NCBI GenBank assembly: GCA_024639965.1
Contig: JAHEGC010000001.1
Span: 76,187-127,899, forward strand
Direction: 5' to 3'
Length of the DNA stretch: 51,713 nt
Origin: Micrococcales bacterium
Lineage (GTDB): Bacteria; Actinomycetota; Actinomycetes; Actinomycetales; Microbacteriaceae
The stretch's first letter is position 1. The number at the start of each line of letters is the position of its first letter. A program made the position numbers and the translations under genes. The notes beneath the pieces were generated by a model. The model was not told the DNA's origin and searched no databases. It saw nothing but the letters and a program-made list of their open reading frames with translations. Shown one piece after another: positions 38,427 to 46,473 of the stretch.

Positions 38427-38749
38427 GCGAACTCGCCGCCGACCGATTTGACGCCATCACTGAGGCGCTCAAGGACGTCGTCGACCCCGAACTCGGCGTG
38501 AACATCGTCGATCTCGGTCTCGTATACGACCTGTCCTGGGACGACGAAAACGACGCGCTCGTTCTGTCAATGACCCTTACCAGTGCGGGCTGCCCGCTCA
38601 CCGACGTCATCGAGAAGGAACTCGAAAGTGCGTTGGACAACGTGGTGGAGCGTTTCCGCATCAACTGGGTGTGGATGCCTCCGTGGGGCGTCGAGCGCAT
38701 CACCGATGACGGGCGTGACCAGATGCGTGCGCTCGGCTTTTCGATCTAA
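38423..38749 (+). CDS. sufT: MIP18/DUF59 family Fe-S assembly factor SufT
   Basis: 108 residues. Core motifs are LKDVVDPELGVNIVDLGLVYDL and MTLTSAGCPLTDVIEKELE with the single conserved cysteine, then VWMPPWGVERITDDGRDQMRALG, diagnostic of SufT/PaaD-like proteins. They help Fe-S maturation under high demand; the precise step is not settled. Overlaps sufC by 4 nt and the following ABC-F gene by one. Confidence 0.93.
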   Translation: MSELAADRFDAITEALKDVVDPELGVNIVDLGLVYDLSWDDENDALVLSMTLTSAGCPLTDVIEKELESALDNVVERFRINWVWMPPWGVERITDDGRDQMRALGFSI

Positions 38750-40347
38750 TGATCGACGTCACGAACCTCGAGATTCGCATCGGGGCACGCACCCTCATGT
38801 CCGAGGTGTCGTTCCGCGTCGATAGCGGTGACAAAGTAGGTCTCGTCGGCCGAAACGGGGCGGGAAAAACCACGCTCACCAAGGTTCTCGCCGGTGATCT
38901 GTTGCCCAACGACGGCAACGTCTCTGTCCGCGGTGAACTCGGGTACCTTCCTCAAGATCCACGATCGGGGGACCCGGAGCAGCTTGCTCGCACCCGCATC
39001 CTCGACGCACGAGGCTTGGGAACAATCCTCGTTCAGATGGAGGAGTCGAGTGCGCTGATGGGCGCTGACGATCCGGACATCGCATCGAAGGCGATGAATC
39101 GTTACGGCAACCTCACCGACCGATTCGCGGCGATGGGCGGATATTCCGCGGAGGCCGAGGCGGCCTCCATTGCCCACAACCTCGGCCTGCCCGACCACAT
39201 CCTCGCACAGCCACTCTCGACTCTCTCCGGCGGACAGCGTCGACGAATCGAGCTCGCGCGAATCCTCTTCTCCAACGCCGACACCATGATTCTCGACGAA
39301 CCGACGAACCACCTCGACGCCGACTCGGTTGTCTGGCTTCGCAACTTCCTGCAGTCGTATCGCGGGGGAGTCATCGTCATCTCCCACGACGTCGCACTGG
39401 TCACCGAGACCGTCAATCGCGTCTTCTACCTCGATGCGAACCGTGAGCGTCTCGACGTCTACAACATGGGGTGGAAGCACTACCTTCGACAGAGGGAAGC
39501 GGACGAAGAACGACGCAAGAAGGAGCGCGTCAACGTCGAAAAGAAGGCGACGGCGCTCCAACTTCAGGCGGCCAAGTTCGGCGCGAAGGCGTCGAAGGCC
39601 GCCGCAGCACACCAGATGGTGGCGCGCGCGGAAAAGATGCTCTCGGGACTCGAAGATGAGCGTGCGGTCGATCGCGTTGCCAAATTGCGGTTCCCCACGC
39701 CGGCGCCCTGCGGCAAAACCCCGATCCTCGCCCACAATCTTTCGAAATCTTACGGGTCACTCGAAATCTTCACCGCGGTCGACCTCGCCATCGACAAGGG
39801 ATCGAAGGTCGTGGTCATCGGGCTCAACGGCGCGGGAAAGACCACGCTGCTCCGCATTCTCGCCGGGGTCGACGAACCCGACACCGGAGCGATTGAACCC
39901 GGTCACGGGCTCCGCATCGGCTATTTCGCTCAGGAGCACGAGACACTCGACGTCAAACAGTCGGTGCTCGCGAACATGATGTCCTCCTCCGAATCCATCA
40001 GCGAGGTCGAAGCCCGCAAGGTGCTCGGCTCGTTCCTCTTCACCGGCGACGACGTGCAGAAGCCCGCGGGGGTTTTGTCGGGCGGGGAGAAGACGCGCCT
40101 CGCACTCGCGACCCTCGTTGTTTCGAAGGCGAACGTGCTCGTTCTCGACGAGCCGACGAATAACCTCGACCCAGCGTCGCGCGACGAAATTCTCGGTGCC
40201 CTCTCGCACTACGAGGGTGCCGTCGTTCTCGTGAGCCACGACCCCGGCGCGGTCGATGCGCTCAACCCCGAACGCGTGTTGATCCTGCCCGACGGTGTCG
40301 AAGACCTCTGGGGTGACGACTACCGCGAGCTCATCGAGCTCGCATAG
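38749..40347 (+). CDS. ABC-F family ATPase
   Basis: 532 residues with two ABC modules and no membrane domain. Module 1: GRNGAGKTTLTKVLAG, LSGGQRRRIELARIL, MILDEPTNHLD. A charged helical linker (KEADEERRKKERVNVEKK-like, residues about 250-320) joins module 2: GLNGAGKTTLLRILAG, LSGGEKTRLALATL, VLDEPTNNLD. ABC-F proteins act on the ribosome; some relieve stalling and others protect from antibiotics. The subfamily cannot be assigned by eye. It starts on the last base of sufT, so it is in the suf operon, and it ends 17 nt inside the convergent SURF1 gene. Confidence 0.93.
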   Translation: MIDVTNLEIRIGARTLMSEVSFRVDSGDKVGLVGRNGAGKTTLTKVLAGDLLPNDGNVSVRGELGYLPQDPRSGDPEQLARTRILDARGLGTILVQMEESSALMGADDPDIASKAMNRYGNLTDRFAAMGGYSAEAEAASIAHNLGLPDHILAQPLSTLSGGQRRRIELARILFSNADTMILDEPTNHLDADSVVWLRNFLQSYRGGVIVISHDVALVTETVNRVFYLDANRERLDVYNMGWKHYLRQREADEERRKKERVNVEKKATALQLQAAKFGAKASKAAAAHQMVARAEKMLSGLEDERAVDRVAKLRFPTPAPCGKTPILAHNLSKSYGSLEIFTAVDLAIDKGSKVVVIGLNGAGKTTLLRILAGVDEPDTGAIEPGHGLRIGYFAQEHETLDVKQSVLANMMSSSESISEVEARKVLGSFLFTGDDVQKPAGVLSGGEKTRLALATLVVSKANVLVLDEPTNNLDPASRDEILGALSHYEGAVVLVSHDPGAVDALNPERVLILPDGVEDLWGDDYRELIELA

Positions 40348-41143
40348 CGTCGACGGCGGCGTCCTCGAGATCTTCGTCAGACGGAGTTCGTCGAATCGGT
40401 TGCGGCGCAGGGCCGACCTCGCCCCGTGCCTCCTTGCGCAACGCCCAGCCGTAGCCGATGAACCCCATCAGAGCGAACACCCACCATTGCAGCGCGTAGG
40501 AGAGGTGAGGCCCTTCATCGAGCACGGGCTTCTCCCAGATTGCGCCGGCGCTCGACGACGGCTCTTCGGTCGCTAGGCGCCCGTACCACCCCGCGTAAAC
40601 ATCGCCATCGGTCCAGTCATCGAGAGTTGCGAGGTGGATTGTGGCAATCTGCCCCTTCGGCGCGGCGCGGCCGTCGATCTGTTGTTCGCCGGGGATGAGA
40701 TGTGCGGTCACAGTGACAGTACCGGAGGGCACTGCGGGTGATGTCGCAGGAGCAGAGTTGTCAGCGTTCGCGGCGATCCAGCCGCGGTCCACGATGAACA
40801 CGGTGCCGTCCGTCTGCCGAAGTGGCGCGAGTTGCTCGAACCCGATTCCCGCTGCGCCCGACCGCGTTCGCACGTAGACGACGGCGGACGTGTCATACAC
40901 ACCGACGACTCGGACCGGTCGCCATTTCTCCGACAATTCAAACTCGGAGGGTGACGCGACGACCGCCGCGAGATCAGCGGTGGGCTGGTCGTAATTGGCG
41001 TTGAGGAGGTGGATGGCGGCCTGCGCCTCGGCCCGACGCGCAAACTGCCACTGGCTGAGTCCGTAACAGGCCACCGCGAACAGTGCGGTCATGCCGAGTA
41101 TTCCGAGCCAGCGCCGAGTCAGTGCGAGTCGCCACACACTCAC
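40331..41143 (-). CDS. SURF1 family protein (cytochrome oxidase assembly)
   Basis: 270 residues. One N-terminal membrane helix (WLGILGMTALFAVACYGLSQW) and one near the C-terminus (ALQWWVFALMGFIGYGWAL) frame an extracytoplasmic domain with the family motif RGWIAA and GPHLSYALQWW. SURF1 proteins help insert heme A into oxidase subunit I, which links this gene with ctaA and ctaB a few kb away. The GTG start overlaps the DUF3099 stop in GTGA, and the end overlaps the ABC-F gene by 17 nt. Confidence 0.92.
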   Translation of the reverse strand: MSVWRLALTRRWLGILGMTALFAVACYGLSQWQFARRAEAQAAIHLLNANYDQPTADLAAVVASPSEFELSEKWRPVRVVGVYDTSAVVYVRTRSGAAGIGFEQLAPLRQTDGTVFIVDRGWIAANADNSAPATSPAVPSGTVTVTAHLIPGEQQIDGRAAPKGQIATIHLATLDDWTDGDVYAGWYGRLATEEPSSSAGAIWEKPVLDEGPHLSYALQWWVFALMGFIGYGWALRKEARGEVGPAPQPIRRTPSDEDLEDAAVDAMRAR

Positions 41144-41418
41144 GGGTTCATGCTCGTGAGCGACGGCACACTCGATTCGGCTCGGCGCACAGTGTGCGAC
41201 TTATTCGGGTTCGTGACGTTCGCGAGTGCGACGCCGACGAGAGGGAGAACGATGACACCGACGATGGGGATGATCACCCACCAGTCGGGCACGACAAAGC
41301 ACAAGAACAGGCAGACGAGTCGCAATGCCATCGAAATCAGATACGACACCATTCGAGAGCGTCGTTCTTCCGTCGGGGAGGCGGGGAGGGACGTGAGGGA
41401 CTGCGTCTCACGATTCAT
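41140..41418 (-). CDS. DUF3099 small membrane protein
   Basis: 92 residues. The N-terminal QSLTSLPASPTEERRSRM matches the DUF3099 signature, followed by two close membrane helices (about 24-44 and 48-68). Function is unknown; the family is actinobacterial. It overlaps the SURF1 start, so the two form a small operon. Leaderless from TACACT, back to back with fabG (35 bp between starts). Confidence 0.88.
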   Translation of the reverse strand: MNRETQSLTSLPASPTEERRSRMVSYLISMALRLVCLFLCFVVPDWWVIIPIVGVIVLPLVGVALANVTNPNKSHTVRRAESSVPSLTSMNP

Positions 41419-41424
41419 GCCCCC

Positions 41425-41430
41425 AGTGTA
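41425..41430 (-). promoter_or_regulatory. -10 box of the leaderless DUF3099-SURF1 operon
   Basis: TACACT on the minus strand ends 6 nt before the ATG at 41418. Confidence 0.6.
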
Positions 41431-41440
41431 CGCCCGCCAC

Positions 41441-41446
41441 TACGCT
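41441..41446 (+). promoter_or_regulatory. -10 box of leaderless fabG
   Basis: TACGCT ends 7 nt before the ATG at 41454; only 10 bp lie between this box and the divergent DUF3099 box. Confidence 0.55.
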
Positions 41447-41453
41447 GTCCTTT

Positions 41454-42164
41454 ATGACGACCACGCGCACAGTTCTCATCACCGGCGGCAATCGAGGCAT
41501 TGGCCACGCTATTGCCGAAGCGTTCCTCGCCGCGGGACACCGTGTCGCCGTGACCGCTCGATCGGGAGAGGGACCCAAGGGCTCTCTGACCGTCACCGCT
41601 GACGTAACCGATGGAGACTCACTGGACCGTGCAATCTCCGATGTTGAAGAGAAGCTCGGTCCCATCGAGGTGCTCGTAGCGAACGCCGGCATCACGCGTG
41701 ACATGCTCCTCATGCGAATGAGCGATGAAGATTTTGAAACCGTCATTGACACAAATCTGACTGGCTCGTTTCGACTCGTCAAGCGCGGCATCACATCGAT
41801 GATCAAGCAACGCTTCGGACGCGTCATCTTCATCTCATCGGTCGTCGGACTCTTCGGGAGCGCCGGACAGGTCAATTACTCGGCGTCGAAGAGTGCGCTC
41901 GTCGGTTTTGCTCGTTCGCTGACCCGGGAACTGGGCGGCCGCGGAATCACCGCGAACGTCATCGCGCCGGGGTTCATCGAAACCGACATGACCGCAGCAC
42001 TTCCCGAGGATCAACAGGCGGAATACAAGAAGAACATCCCAGCAGGTCGATTCGCCCAGCCGTCCGAGGTGGCCGCAGCCGTCGTGTGGCTTGCCTCCGA
42101 TGACGCTGCATACATTTCTGGTGCTGTCATTCCCGTTGACGGTGGCCTCGGAATGGGCCACTAA
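41454..42164 (+). CDS. fabG: 3-oxoacyl-[acyl-carrier-protein] reductase, SDR family
   Basis: 236 residues. NADPH motif ITGGNRGIGHAIAEA, NAGITRDMLLMRMSDEDFE typical for FabG, catalytic SSVVGLFGSAGQVNYSASKSAL-type segment with the YxxxK pair (split here over residues about 135-155), and VIAPGFIETDMT. It reduces 3-oxoacyl-ACP in fatty acid synthesis. No other fab gene is near, so an SDR with another acyl substrate (for example FabG4-like) is possible. Ends 10 nt before the convergent serB. Confidence 0.9.
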   Translation: MTTTRTVLITGGNRGIGHAIAEAFLAAGHRVAVTARSGEGPKGSLTVTADVTDGDSLDRAISDVEEKLGPIEVLVANAGITRDMLLMRMSDEDFETVIDTNLTGSFRLVKRGITSMIKQRFGRVIFISSVVGLFGSAGQVNYSASKSALVGFARSLTRELGGRGITANVIAPGFIETDMTAALPEDQQAEYKKNIPAGRFAQPSEVAAAVVWLASDDAAYISGAVIPVDGGLGMGH

Positions 42165-42174
42165 CCGCCTACGA

Positions 42175-42822
42175 CTAGTCGGCGCGTCGACCGAACAAAC
42201 CGGCAACGAGCGCGAGGTTTCGCACATCGATTGCGTAGTGTGCTCGTTCACGCACGGCGGGTTTGGCGCAGAAAGCGACCGACATGCCCGCGACCTCCAT
42301 CATCGCGAGGTCGTTCGCGCCGTCGCCCACCGCGATGACGTTCGCGAGATCAACCCGGCGCTTCTTGGCGACAGATTGGAGGTAGGCGGCTTTGGCGGTC
42401 GCGTCGATGATGGGCCCGTAGGTTTTTCCGGTCAGGACGCCGTCGAGCGATTCGAGTCGATTTGCCACCCAGTCATCCAGTCCCAAATTCGCGGCGAGGG
42501 GATCGAGGACTTCGTGAAAACCGCCCGAGACCGCCACGATGAGCCCGTTGGCGTCGTGCACCGCTTCGACGAGTTGTTGGGCGCCGGTCGTCAGCGTCAC
42601 CTGCCCGATGGCCTTCTGGAGTGCAGAAGTGGGTAGACCCCGCAATGTAGCGACGCGTTCACGCAGAGATTCGGCAAAATCGAGTTCGCCCCGCATGGCA
42701 CGCTCCGTGATTCGAGCGACCTGCTCACCGGAACCCGCCTCAACGGCGAGGAGGTCGATGACCTCGTTGTCGATGAGAGTGGAGTCGACGTCACAGACGA
42801 CGAGGAAACGCGCCACGGTCAC
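42175..42822 (-). CDS. serB: Phosphoserine phosphatase
   Basis: 215 residues, a HAD phosphatase without the N-terminal ACT domain found in longer SerB proteins. Nucleophile D11 and acid D13 in VCDVDSTLID, then VSGGFHEVLDPLA and the metal-binding IAVGDGANDLAMM. The substrate loop (ALRGLPTSALQ) fits SerB. It releases serine from phosphoserine. GTG start 12 nt after the glgC stop on the same strand, so probably co-transcribed with it. Confidence 0.93.
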   Translation of the reverse strand: MTVARFLVVCDVDSTLIDNEVIDLLAVEAGSGEQVARITERAMRGELDFAESLRERVATLRGLPTSALQKAIGQVTLTTGAQQLVEAVHDANGLIVAVSGGFHEVLDPLAANLGLDDWVANRLESLDGVLTGKTYGPIIDATAKAAYLQSVAKKRRVDLANVIAVGDGANDLAMMEVAGMSVAFCAKPAVRERAHYAIDVRNLALVAGLFGRRAD

Positions 42823-42834
42823 CCCTCCTCGGAC

Positions 42835-44073
42835 TTATTCGACGTACACGCCCTTCTCCACCACGACGAGGCCGCTGGGAGTCACCGTGTAACCACGGGA
42901 GCGATCCAGTTCGTGATCCACGCCGACAGTTGCACCGGCGGCGACGACCACTTCCTTGTCCAGAATAGCCCGTTGAACGGTCGCCCCTTCCCGGATGTGA
43001 ACCTTGTCGAAGAGCACCGCATCGGTCACCCTCGCACCCGAGTCGACAGTCACCCACGGACTGAGGATTGACCGTTCGATGTGCGCACCGGAGATGACGC
43101 AGCCGAGGGACACAAGCGATTCCAGCGCAGAACCGCTGCGACCCGTCGAATCGCGGACAAACTTGGCGGGCGGAGAATTCCACTGTTGAGAGAAGATCGG
43201 CCATTCGCGGTTGTAAAGGTTGAAAACGGGGAGCGGCCAGATGAGATCCTGCTGCGCCTCGAAGTAGGAATCGATGGTTCCCACATCGCGCCAATAATCT
43301 CGGTCACGATCCGTCGAGCCGGGAACGGTGTTTCGGATGAAGTCGTACACAAAGGCCTCGCCCTTGTTCACGAAGTAGGGAACGATGTCACCACCCATGT
43401 CATGCTTCGAGTCGGGGAGATCACCGTCGCGCGTCACAACGTCGATAAGCACGTCGGCATCGAACACGTAGTTACCCATCGAGGCCAACACCTCGTGGGG
43501 GGAGTCGGAAAGCCCGACGGCGTCCGCGGGTTTCTCACGGAAACGACCAATTTTCTCAGGGTTATTCGCGTCAACCTCAATGACGCCGAACTGACTGGCG
43601 AGGTCGATTGGCTGACGAATCGCCGCGACCGTTACGCCCGCCTTGTTGGCGATGTGTGCTTCCACCATGTCGCGGAAGTCCATGCGGTACACGTGGTCGG
43701 CACCCACAACAACGACGATGTCAGGCTTCTCGTCACGAATGAGGTTGAGGCTTTGCAGAATCGCATCGGCGCTGCCCTGGAACCAGTGTTTGCCGAGTCG
43801 CTGTTGTGCGGGGACAGACGCGACGTAGGCATTGAGCATTCCCGACAGCCGCCACGTCTGCGACACGTGTCGGTCGAGCGAGTGGGACTTGTATTGGGTG
43901 AGAACGACAATCTGGCGCAGTCCCGAATTGATGAGGTTGGAGATGGCGAAATCAATAAGACGGTACTCGCCCCCGAACGGCACCGCGGGCTTCGCTCGGT
44001 CGGACGTCAGGGGCATGAGCCGCTTCCCTTCACCGCCCGCGAGGACGATTCCAAAAACCTTTAGTTCGCTCAT
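42835..44073 (-). CDS. glgC: Glucose-1-phosphate adenylyltransferase
   Basis: 412 residues. Nucleotidyl-transferase start GIVLAGGEGKRLMPLTSDRAKPAVPFGG (residues about 8-35), GSADAILQSL, VVGADHVYRMD, and a C-terminal left-handed beta-helix (IERSILSPWVTVDSGARVTD). It makes ADP-glucose for glycogen or related alpha-glucans. It is divergent from glgA, which uses that product (46 bp between starts). Leaderless from TAGTGT. Confidence 0.96.
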   Translation of the reverse strand: MSELKVFGIVLAGGEGKRLMPLTSDRAKPAVPFGGEYRLIDFAISNLINSGLRQIVVLTQYKSHSLDRHVSQTWRLSGMLNAYVASVPAQQRLGKHWFQGSADAILQSLNLIRDEKPDIVVVVGADHVYRMDFRDMVEAHIANKAGVTVAAIRQPIDLASQFGVIEVDANNPEKIGRFREKPADAVGLSDSPHEVLASMGNYVFDADVLIDVVTRDGDLPDSKHDMGGDIVPYFVNKGEAFVYDFIRNTVPGSTDRDRDYWRDVGTIDSYFEAQQDLIWPLPVFNLYNREWPIFSQQWNSPPAKFVRDSTGRSGSALESLVSLGCVISGAHIERSILSPWVTVDSGARVTDAVLFDKVHIREGATVQRAILDKEVVVAAGATVGVDHELDRSRGYTVTPSGLVVVEKGVYVE

Positions 44074-44079
44074 TCGCTC

Positions 44080-44085
44080 ACACTA
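44080..44085 (-). promoter_or_regulatory. -10 box of leaderless glgC
   Basis: TAGTGT on the minus strand ends 6 nt before the ATG at 44073. Confidence 0.6.
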
Positions 44086-44106
44086 GGGGAGAGGTACCCG
44101 ATGCGC

Positions 44107-44112
44107 TAGCGT
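44107..44112 (+). promoter_or_regulatory. -10 box of leaderless glgA
   Basis: TAGCGT ends 7 nt before the ATG at 44120. Confidence 0.55.
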
Positions 44113-44119
44113 CTCTTTC

Positions 44120-45304
44120 ATGCGGGTCGACATCATCTCCAAGGAATATCCCCCCGAGATTTACGGGGGAGCGGGAGTACATGTTGCCGAGCTCGTCACC
44201 GCACTACGCCGTCACATCGATGTTCAGGTTCGCGCGTTCGGTGCCGACCGTGACGAAGTAGGAACACAGTCGTACCGAACCCCCGTCGAACTTGCGGAAG
44301 CGAACCCTGCCCTTGCTACTCTGGGCACCGACCTCGCGATCGTGGGCGATGTCGCCGGGGCCGACGTTGTTCACTCGCACACCTGGTACGCCAACTTTGC
44401 GGGACACCTTGCGAAACTCCTTCACGGAATTCCGCACGTCATCACCGCCCACTCCCTCGAGCCTCTGAGGCCGTGGAAGTCCGAGCAACTCGGCGGCGGC
44501 TATCGAGTCTCCTCATTCATCGAGAAGACCGCGTATGAGTCCGCCGATGCGATCGTCGCGGTCAGCGACGGCATGCGCCGCGACATCCTCCGGTGCTATC
44601 CCAACGTCGATCCAGAAAAGGTCGTCACCATTCACAACGGCATCGACCTCGAGCGCTGGGTTCGTCGCGAGGATCACGACGTCGCGCGCTCGCTCGGCAT
44701 CGACCCAACACTCCCGACCGTCATCTTCGTCGGTCGCATCACACGCCAAAAGGGCTTGCCCTACCTCCTCCGCGCGGCGCAGCAATTGCCCGCTGACGTG
44801 CAGTTCGTGTTCTGCGCTGGAGCACCTGACACGGCGGAGATTCTCGCCGAGGTTGAATCGGCGGTCGCCACGCTCCGCGCCGAACGTGACAACGTGGTGT
44901 GGATTGATCGCATGCTGTCGCGCGATGAGCTTTCGACGGCCCTTTCGGTGTCCACCGTCTTCGTCTGCCCGAGCGTTTATGAACCGCTCGGAATCGTCAA
45001 CCTCGAAGCAATGGCGTGTGGCGTTGCGGTCGTCGGAACCGCAACCGGTGGAATCCCCGAGGTCGTGGTGGACGGCGTCACGGGCCGCCTCGTCCCGATC
45101 GAGCAGGTCGACGACGGCACGGGAACTCCACTCGACCCCGACCGCTTTGTCGCTGACCTCGCCCGCGCACTCACCGAGGTTGTCACGGATCCCACCCTCG
45201 CGAAGCGTTTGGGTGAAGCCGGTCGGACGCGCGTCGAGGAACATTTCGCGTGGTCGTCGATCGCCGACCGCACCGAAGCGCTATACCGCCGTCTCACCGC
45301 GTAG
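44120..45304 (+). CDS. glgA: Actinobacterial glycogen synthase / alpha-maltose-1-phosphate synthase (GT4)
   Basis: 394 residues, a GT-B glycosyltransferase of family GT4, shorter than the E. coli GT5 GlgA. N-terminal IISKEYPPEIYGGAGVHV and GRITRQKGLPYLLRA; the nucleotide-sugar EX7E motif is in VYEPLGIVNLEAMACG. In mycobacteria this type (GlgM) joins ADP-glucose and glucose 1-phosphate to maltose 1-phosphate. Whether this copy does that or extends glycogen directly cannot be decided here. treS lies 2 kb downstream, but glgE is not in the window. Its TAG stop begins the next gene's -10 box. Confidence 0.9.
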   Translation: MRVDIISKEYPPEIYGGAGVHVAELVTALRRHIDVQVRAFGADRDEVGTQSYRTPVELAEANPALATLGTDLAIVGDVAGADVVHSHTWYANFAGHLAKLLHGIPHVITAHSLEPLRPWKSEQLGGGYRVSSFIEKTAYESADAIVAVSDGMRRDILRCYPNVDPEKVVTIHNGIDLERWVRREDHDVARSLGIDPTLPTVIFVGRITRQKGLPYLLRAAQQLPADVQFVFCAGAPDTAEILAEVESAVATLRAERDNVVWIDRMLSRDELSTALSVSTVFVCPSVYEPLGIVNLEAMACGVAVVGTATGGIPEVVVDGVTGRLVPIEQVDDGTGTPLDPDRFVADLARALTEVVTDPTLAKRLGEAGRTRVEEHFAWSSIADRTEALYRRLTA

Positions 45305-45307
45305 GCT
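45302..45307 (+). promoter_or_regulatory. -10 box of the ABC ATPase gene, overlapping the glgA stop codon
   Basis: TAGGCT begins with the glgA TAG (45302-45304) and ends 9 nt before the ATG at 45317. Confidence 0.5.
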
Positions 45308-45316
45308 GAACCCATC

Positions 45317-46105
45317 ATGGCGGTGGTTCTCGACATTCAGGACGTTTCGGTTGTCCGCGACGGGACCACCATCCTCGACGACATCACCTGGACCGTACGG
45401 GACAGCCAGCGGTGGGTGATCATCGGACCCAACGGCGCCGGCAAGACAACTCTTCTCGCCCTCGCTGCGGCAACGGAACACCCCACCGAGGGAACAGTGA
45501 CGGTGCTCGGCGAAACGCTCGGAGAGGGCGACGTTTTCGGCCTTCGGCCCAGGCTCGGGTTCGCGTCGACCGCAATGGCACGACGCATTCCTCCGACGGA
45601 GACGGTCGTCAACGTCGTCATGACCGCCGCCTGGGCCGTTACCGGGCGCTGGAACGAGCAGTACGACGACGTCGATGAAAAGCGCGCTCGACTCGTGCTG
45701 GCGGAATGGAAGCTCGGGCATCTCGCCGACCGCACCTTCGGCACCTTGAGCGACGGGGAACAAAAGCGCGCGATGATCGCTCGCGCCGTCATGACCGACC
45801 CCGAAATTCTGCTTCTCGACGAACCCGCGGCGAGCCTCGACCTCGGTGCCCGCGAAGAACTCGTCACTCTCCTCGGTCGCTACGCGAGTGCCCCGAACGC
45901 GCCCGTCATCCTGATGGTCACCCACCACGTTGAAGAGATTCCCAAGGGATTCACAAACGCCCTCGTGCTTCGTGACGGTCACATTCACTCCGCAGGGCCA
46001 ATCGACAAGGTCATCGCGTCGGCGGTGCTGACCGAGGCATTCGACGTGCCCCTCACCGTCACGCGAGAGGGCGGTCGTTTCATCGCCCGCGGGTCGCACG
46101 GCTAG
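45317..46105 (+). CDS. ABC transporter ATP-binding protein (permease not found)
   Basis: 262 residues, one ABC module: Walker A IIGPNGAGKTTLL, signature LSDGEQKRAMIARA, Walker B ILLLDEPAASLDLGAREE and H-loop MVTHHVEEI. It resembles the YlmA/PhrA-like single ATPases that are often encoded without a permease. No membrane partner or binding protein is adjacent, so the substrate is unknown, and a non-transport role is possible. It lies between glgA and the L31 gene. Confidence 0.85.
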   Translation: MAVVLDIQDVSVVRDGTTILDDITWTVRDSQRWVIIGPNGAGKTTLLALAAATEHPTEGTVTVLGETLGEGDVFGLRPRLGFASTAMARRIPPTETVVNVVMTAAWAVTGRWNEQYDDVDEKRARLVLAEWKLGHLADRTFGTLSDGEQKRAMIARAVMTDPEILLLDEPAASLDLGAREELVTLLGRYASAPNAPVILMVTHHVEEIPKGFTNALVLRDGHIHSAGPIDKVIASAVLTEAFDVPLTVTREGGRFIARGSHG

Positions 46106-46114
46106 AAATCCTCT

Positions 46115-46122
46115 GATAACAT
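46115..46122 (+). promoter_or_regulatory. Candidate rpmE2 promoter (-10)
   Basis: GATAACAT contains GATAAC (46115-46120) and TAACAT (46117-46122); transcription would start near 46128, leaving a leader of about 36 nt with AAAAGGA before the ATG. Confidence 0.5.
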
Positions 46123-46164
46123 GGGGTGTTGCGCTCACGTGCGCCCAGACTTTAAAAGGACATC

Positions 46165-46416
46165 ATGAAGGCTGACATTCACCCCACCTACGCTCCGATC
46201 GTGTTCCGCGACCTCGCTAGCGGTGAGTTGTTCCTCACCCGTTCGACCGCGACGTCGGAAAAGACCGTCACCTACACCGACGGAAACGAATACCCCGTGA
46301 TCGACGTCGAAATCTCGAGCGCATCGCACCCGTTCTACACGGGAAAGCAGCGCATCATGGACTCGGCCGGCCGCGTGGAGAAGTTCAACAAGCGTTACCA
46401 GGGCTTCGGTTCGTAG
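46165..46416 (+). CDS. rpmE2: 50S ribosomal protein L31, type B (zinc-free)
   Basis: 83 residues. [20 protein letters not shown] and [21 protein letters not shown] are L31 features; the type B form lacks the CxxC pairs, and this protein has no cysteine at all. In bacteria with both forms the type B copy is made under zinc limitation (Zur control); no clear Zur-like palindrome is visible upstream. AAAAGGA precedes the ATG and a strong terminator follows. Confidence 0.94.
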   Translation: MKADIHPTYAPIVFRDLASGELFLTRSTATSEKTVTYTDGNEYPVIDVEISSASHPFYTGKQRIMDSAGRVEKFNKRYQGFGS

Positions 46417-46428
46417 CGAACAATTGTC

Positions 46429-46462
46429 AATCGAGGGTCGGGCTTTTGCTCGGCCCTCGATT
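46429..46462 (+). terminator. Terminator between rpmE2 and the exonuclease gene
   Basis: A 15-bp stem (46429-46443 with 46448-46462, two G-T wobbles in RNA) around TTTT, followed by CGTTT. It is nearly symmetrical and could serve both converging genes. Confidence 0.8.
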
Positions 46463-46473
46463 CGTTTAAGCGC

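Noticed and set aside
45317-46105. Assigning the ABC ATPase to metal or heme import
   Set aside because: No permease or binding-protein gene is adjacent, and the motifs fit the generic YlmA-like group only.
46106-46164. Zur operator upstream of L31 type B
   Set aside because: The short GCGC/GTGCGC symmetry near 46131-46144 does not resemble an AT-rich Zur palindrome.
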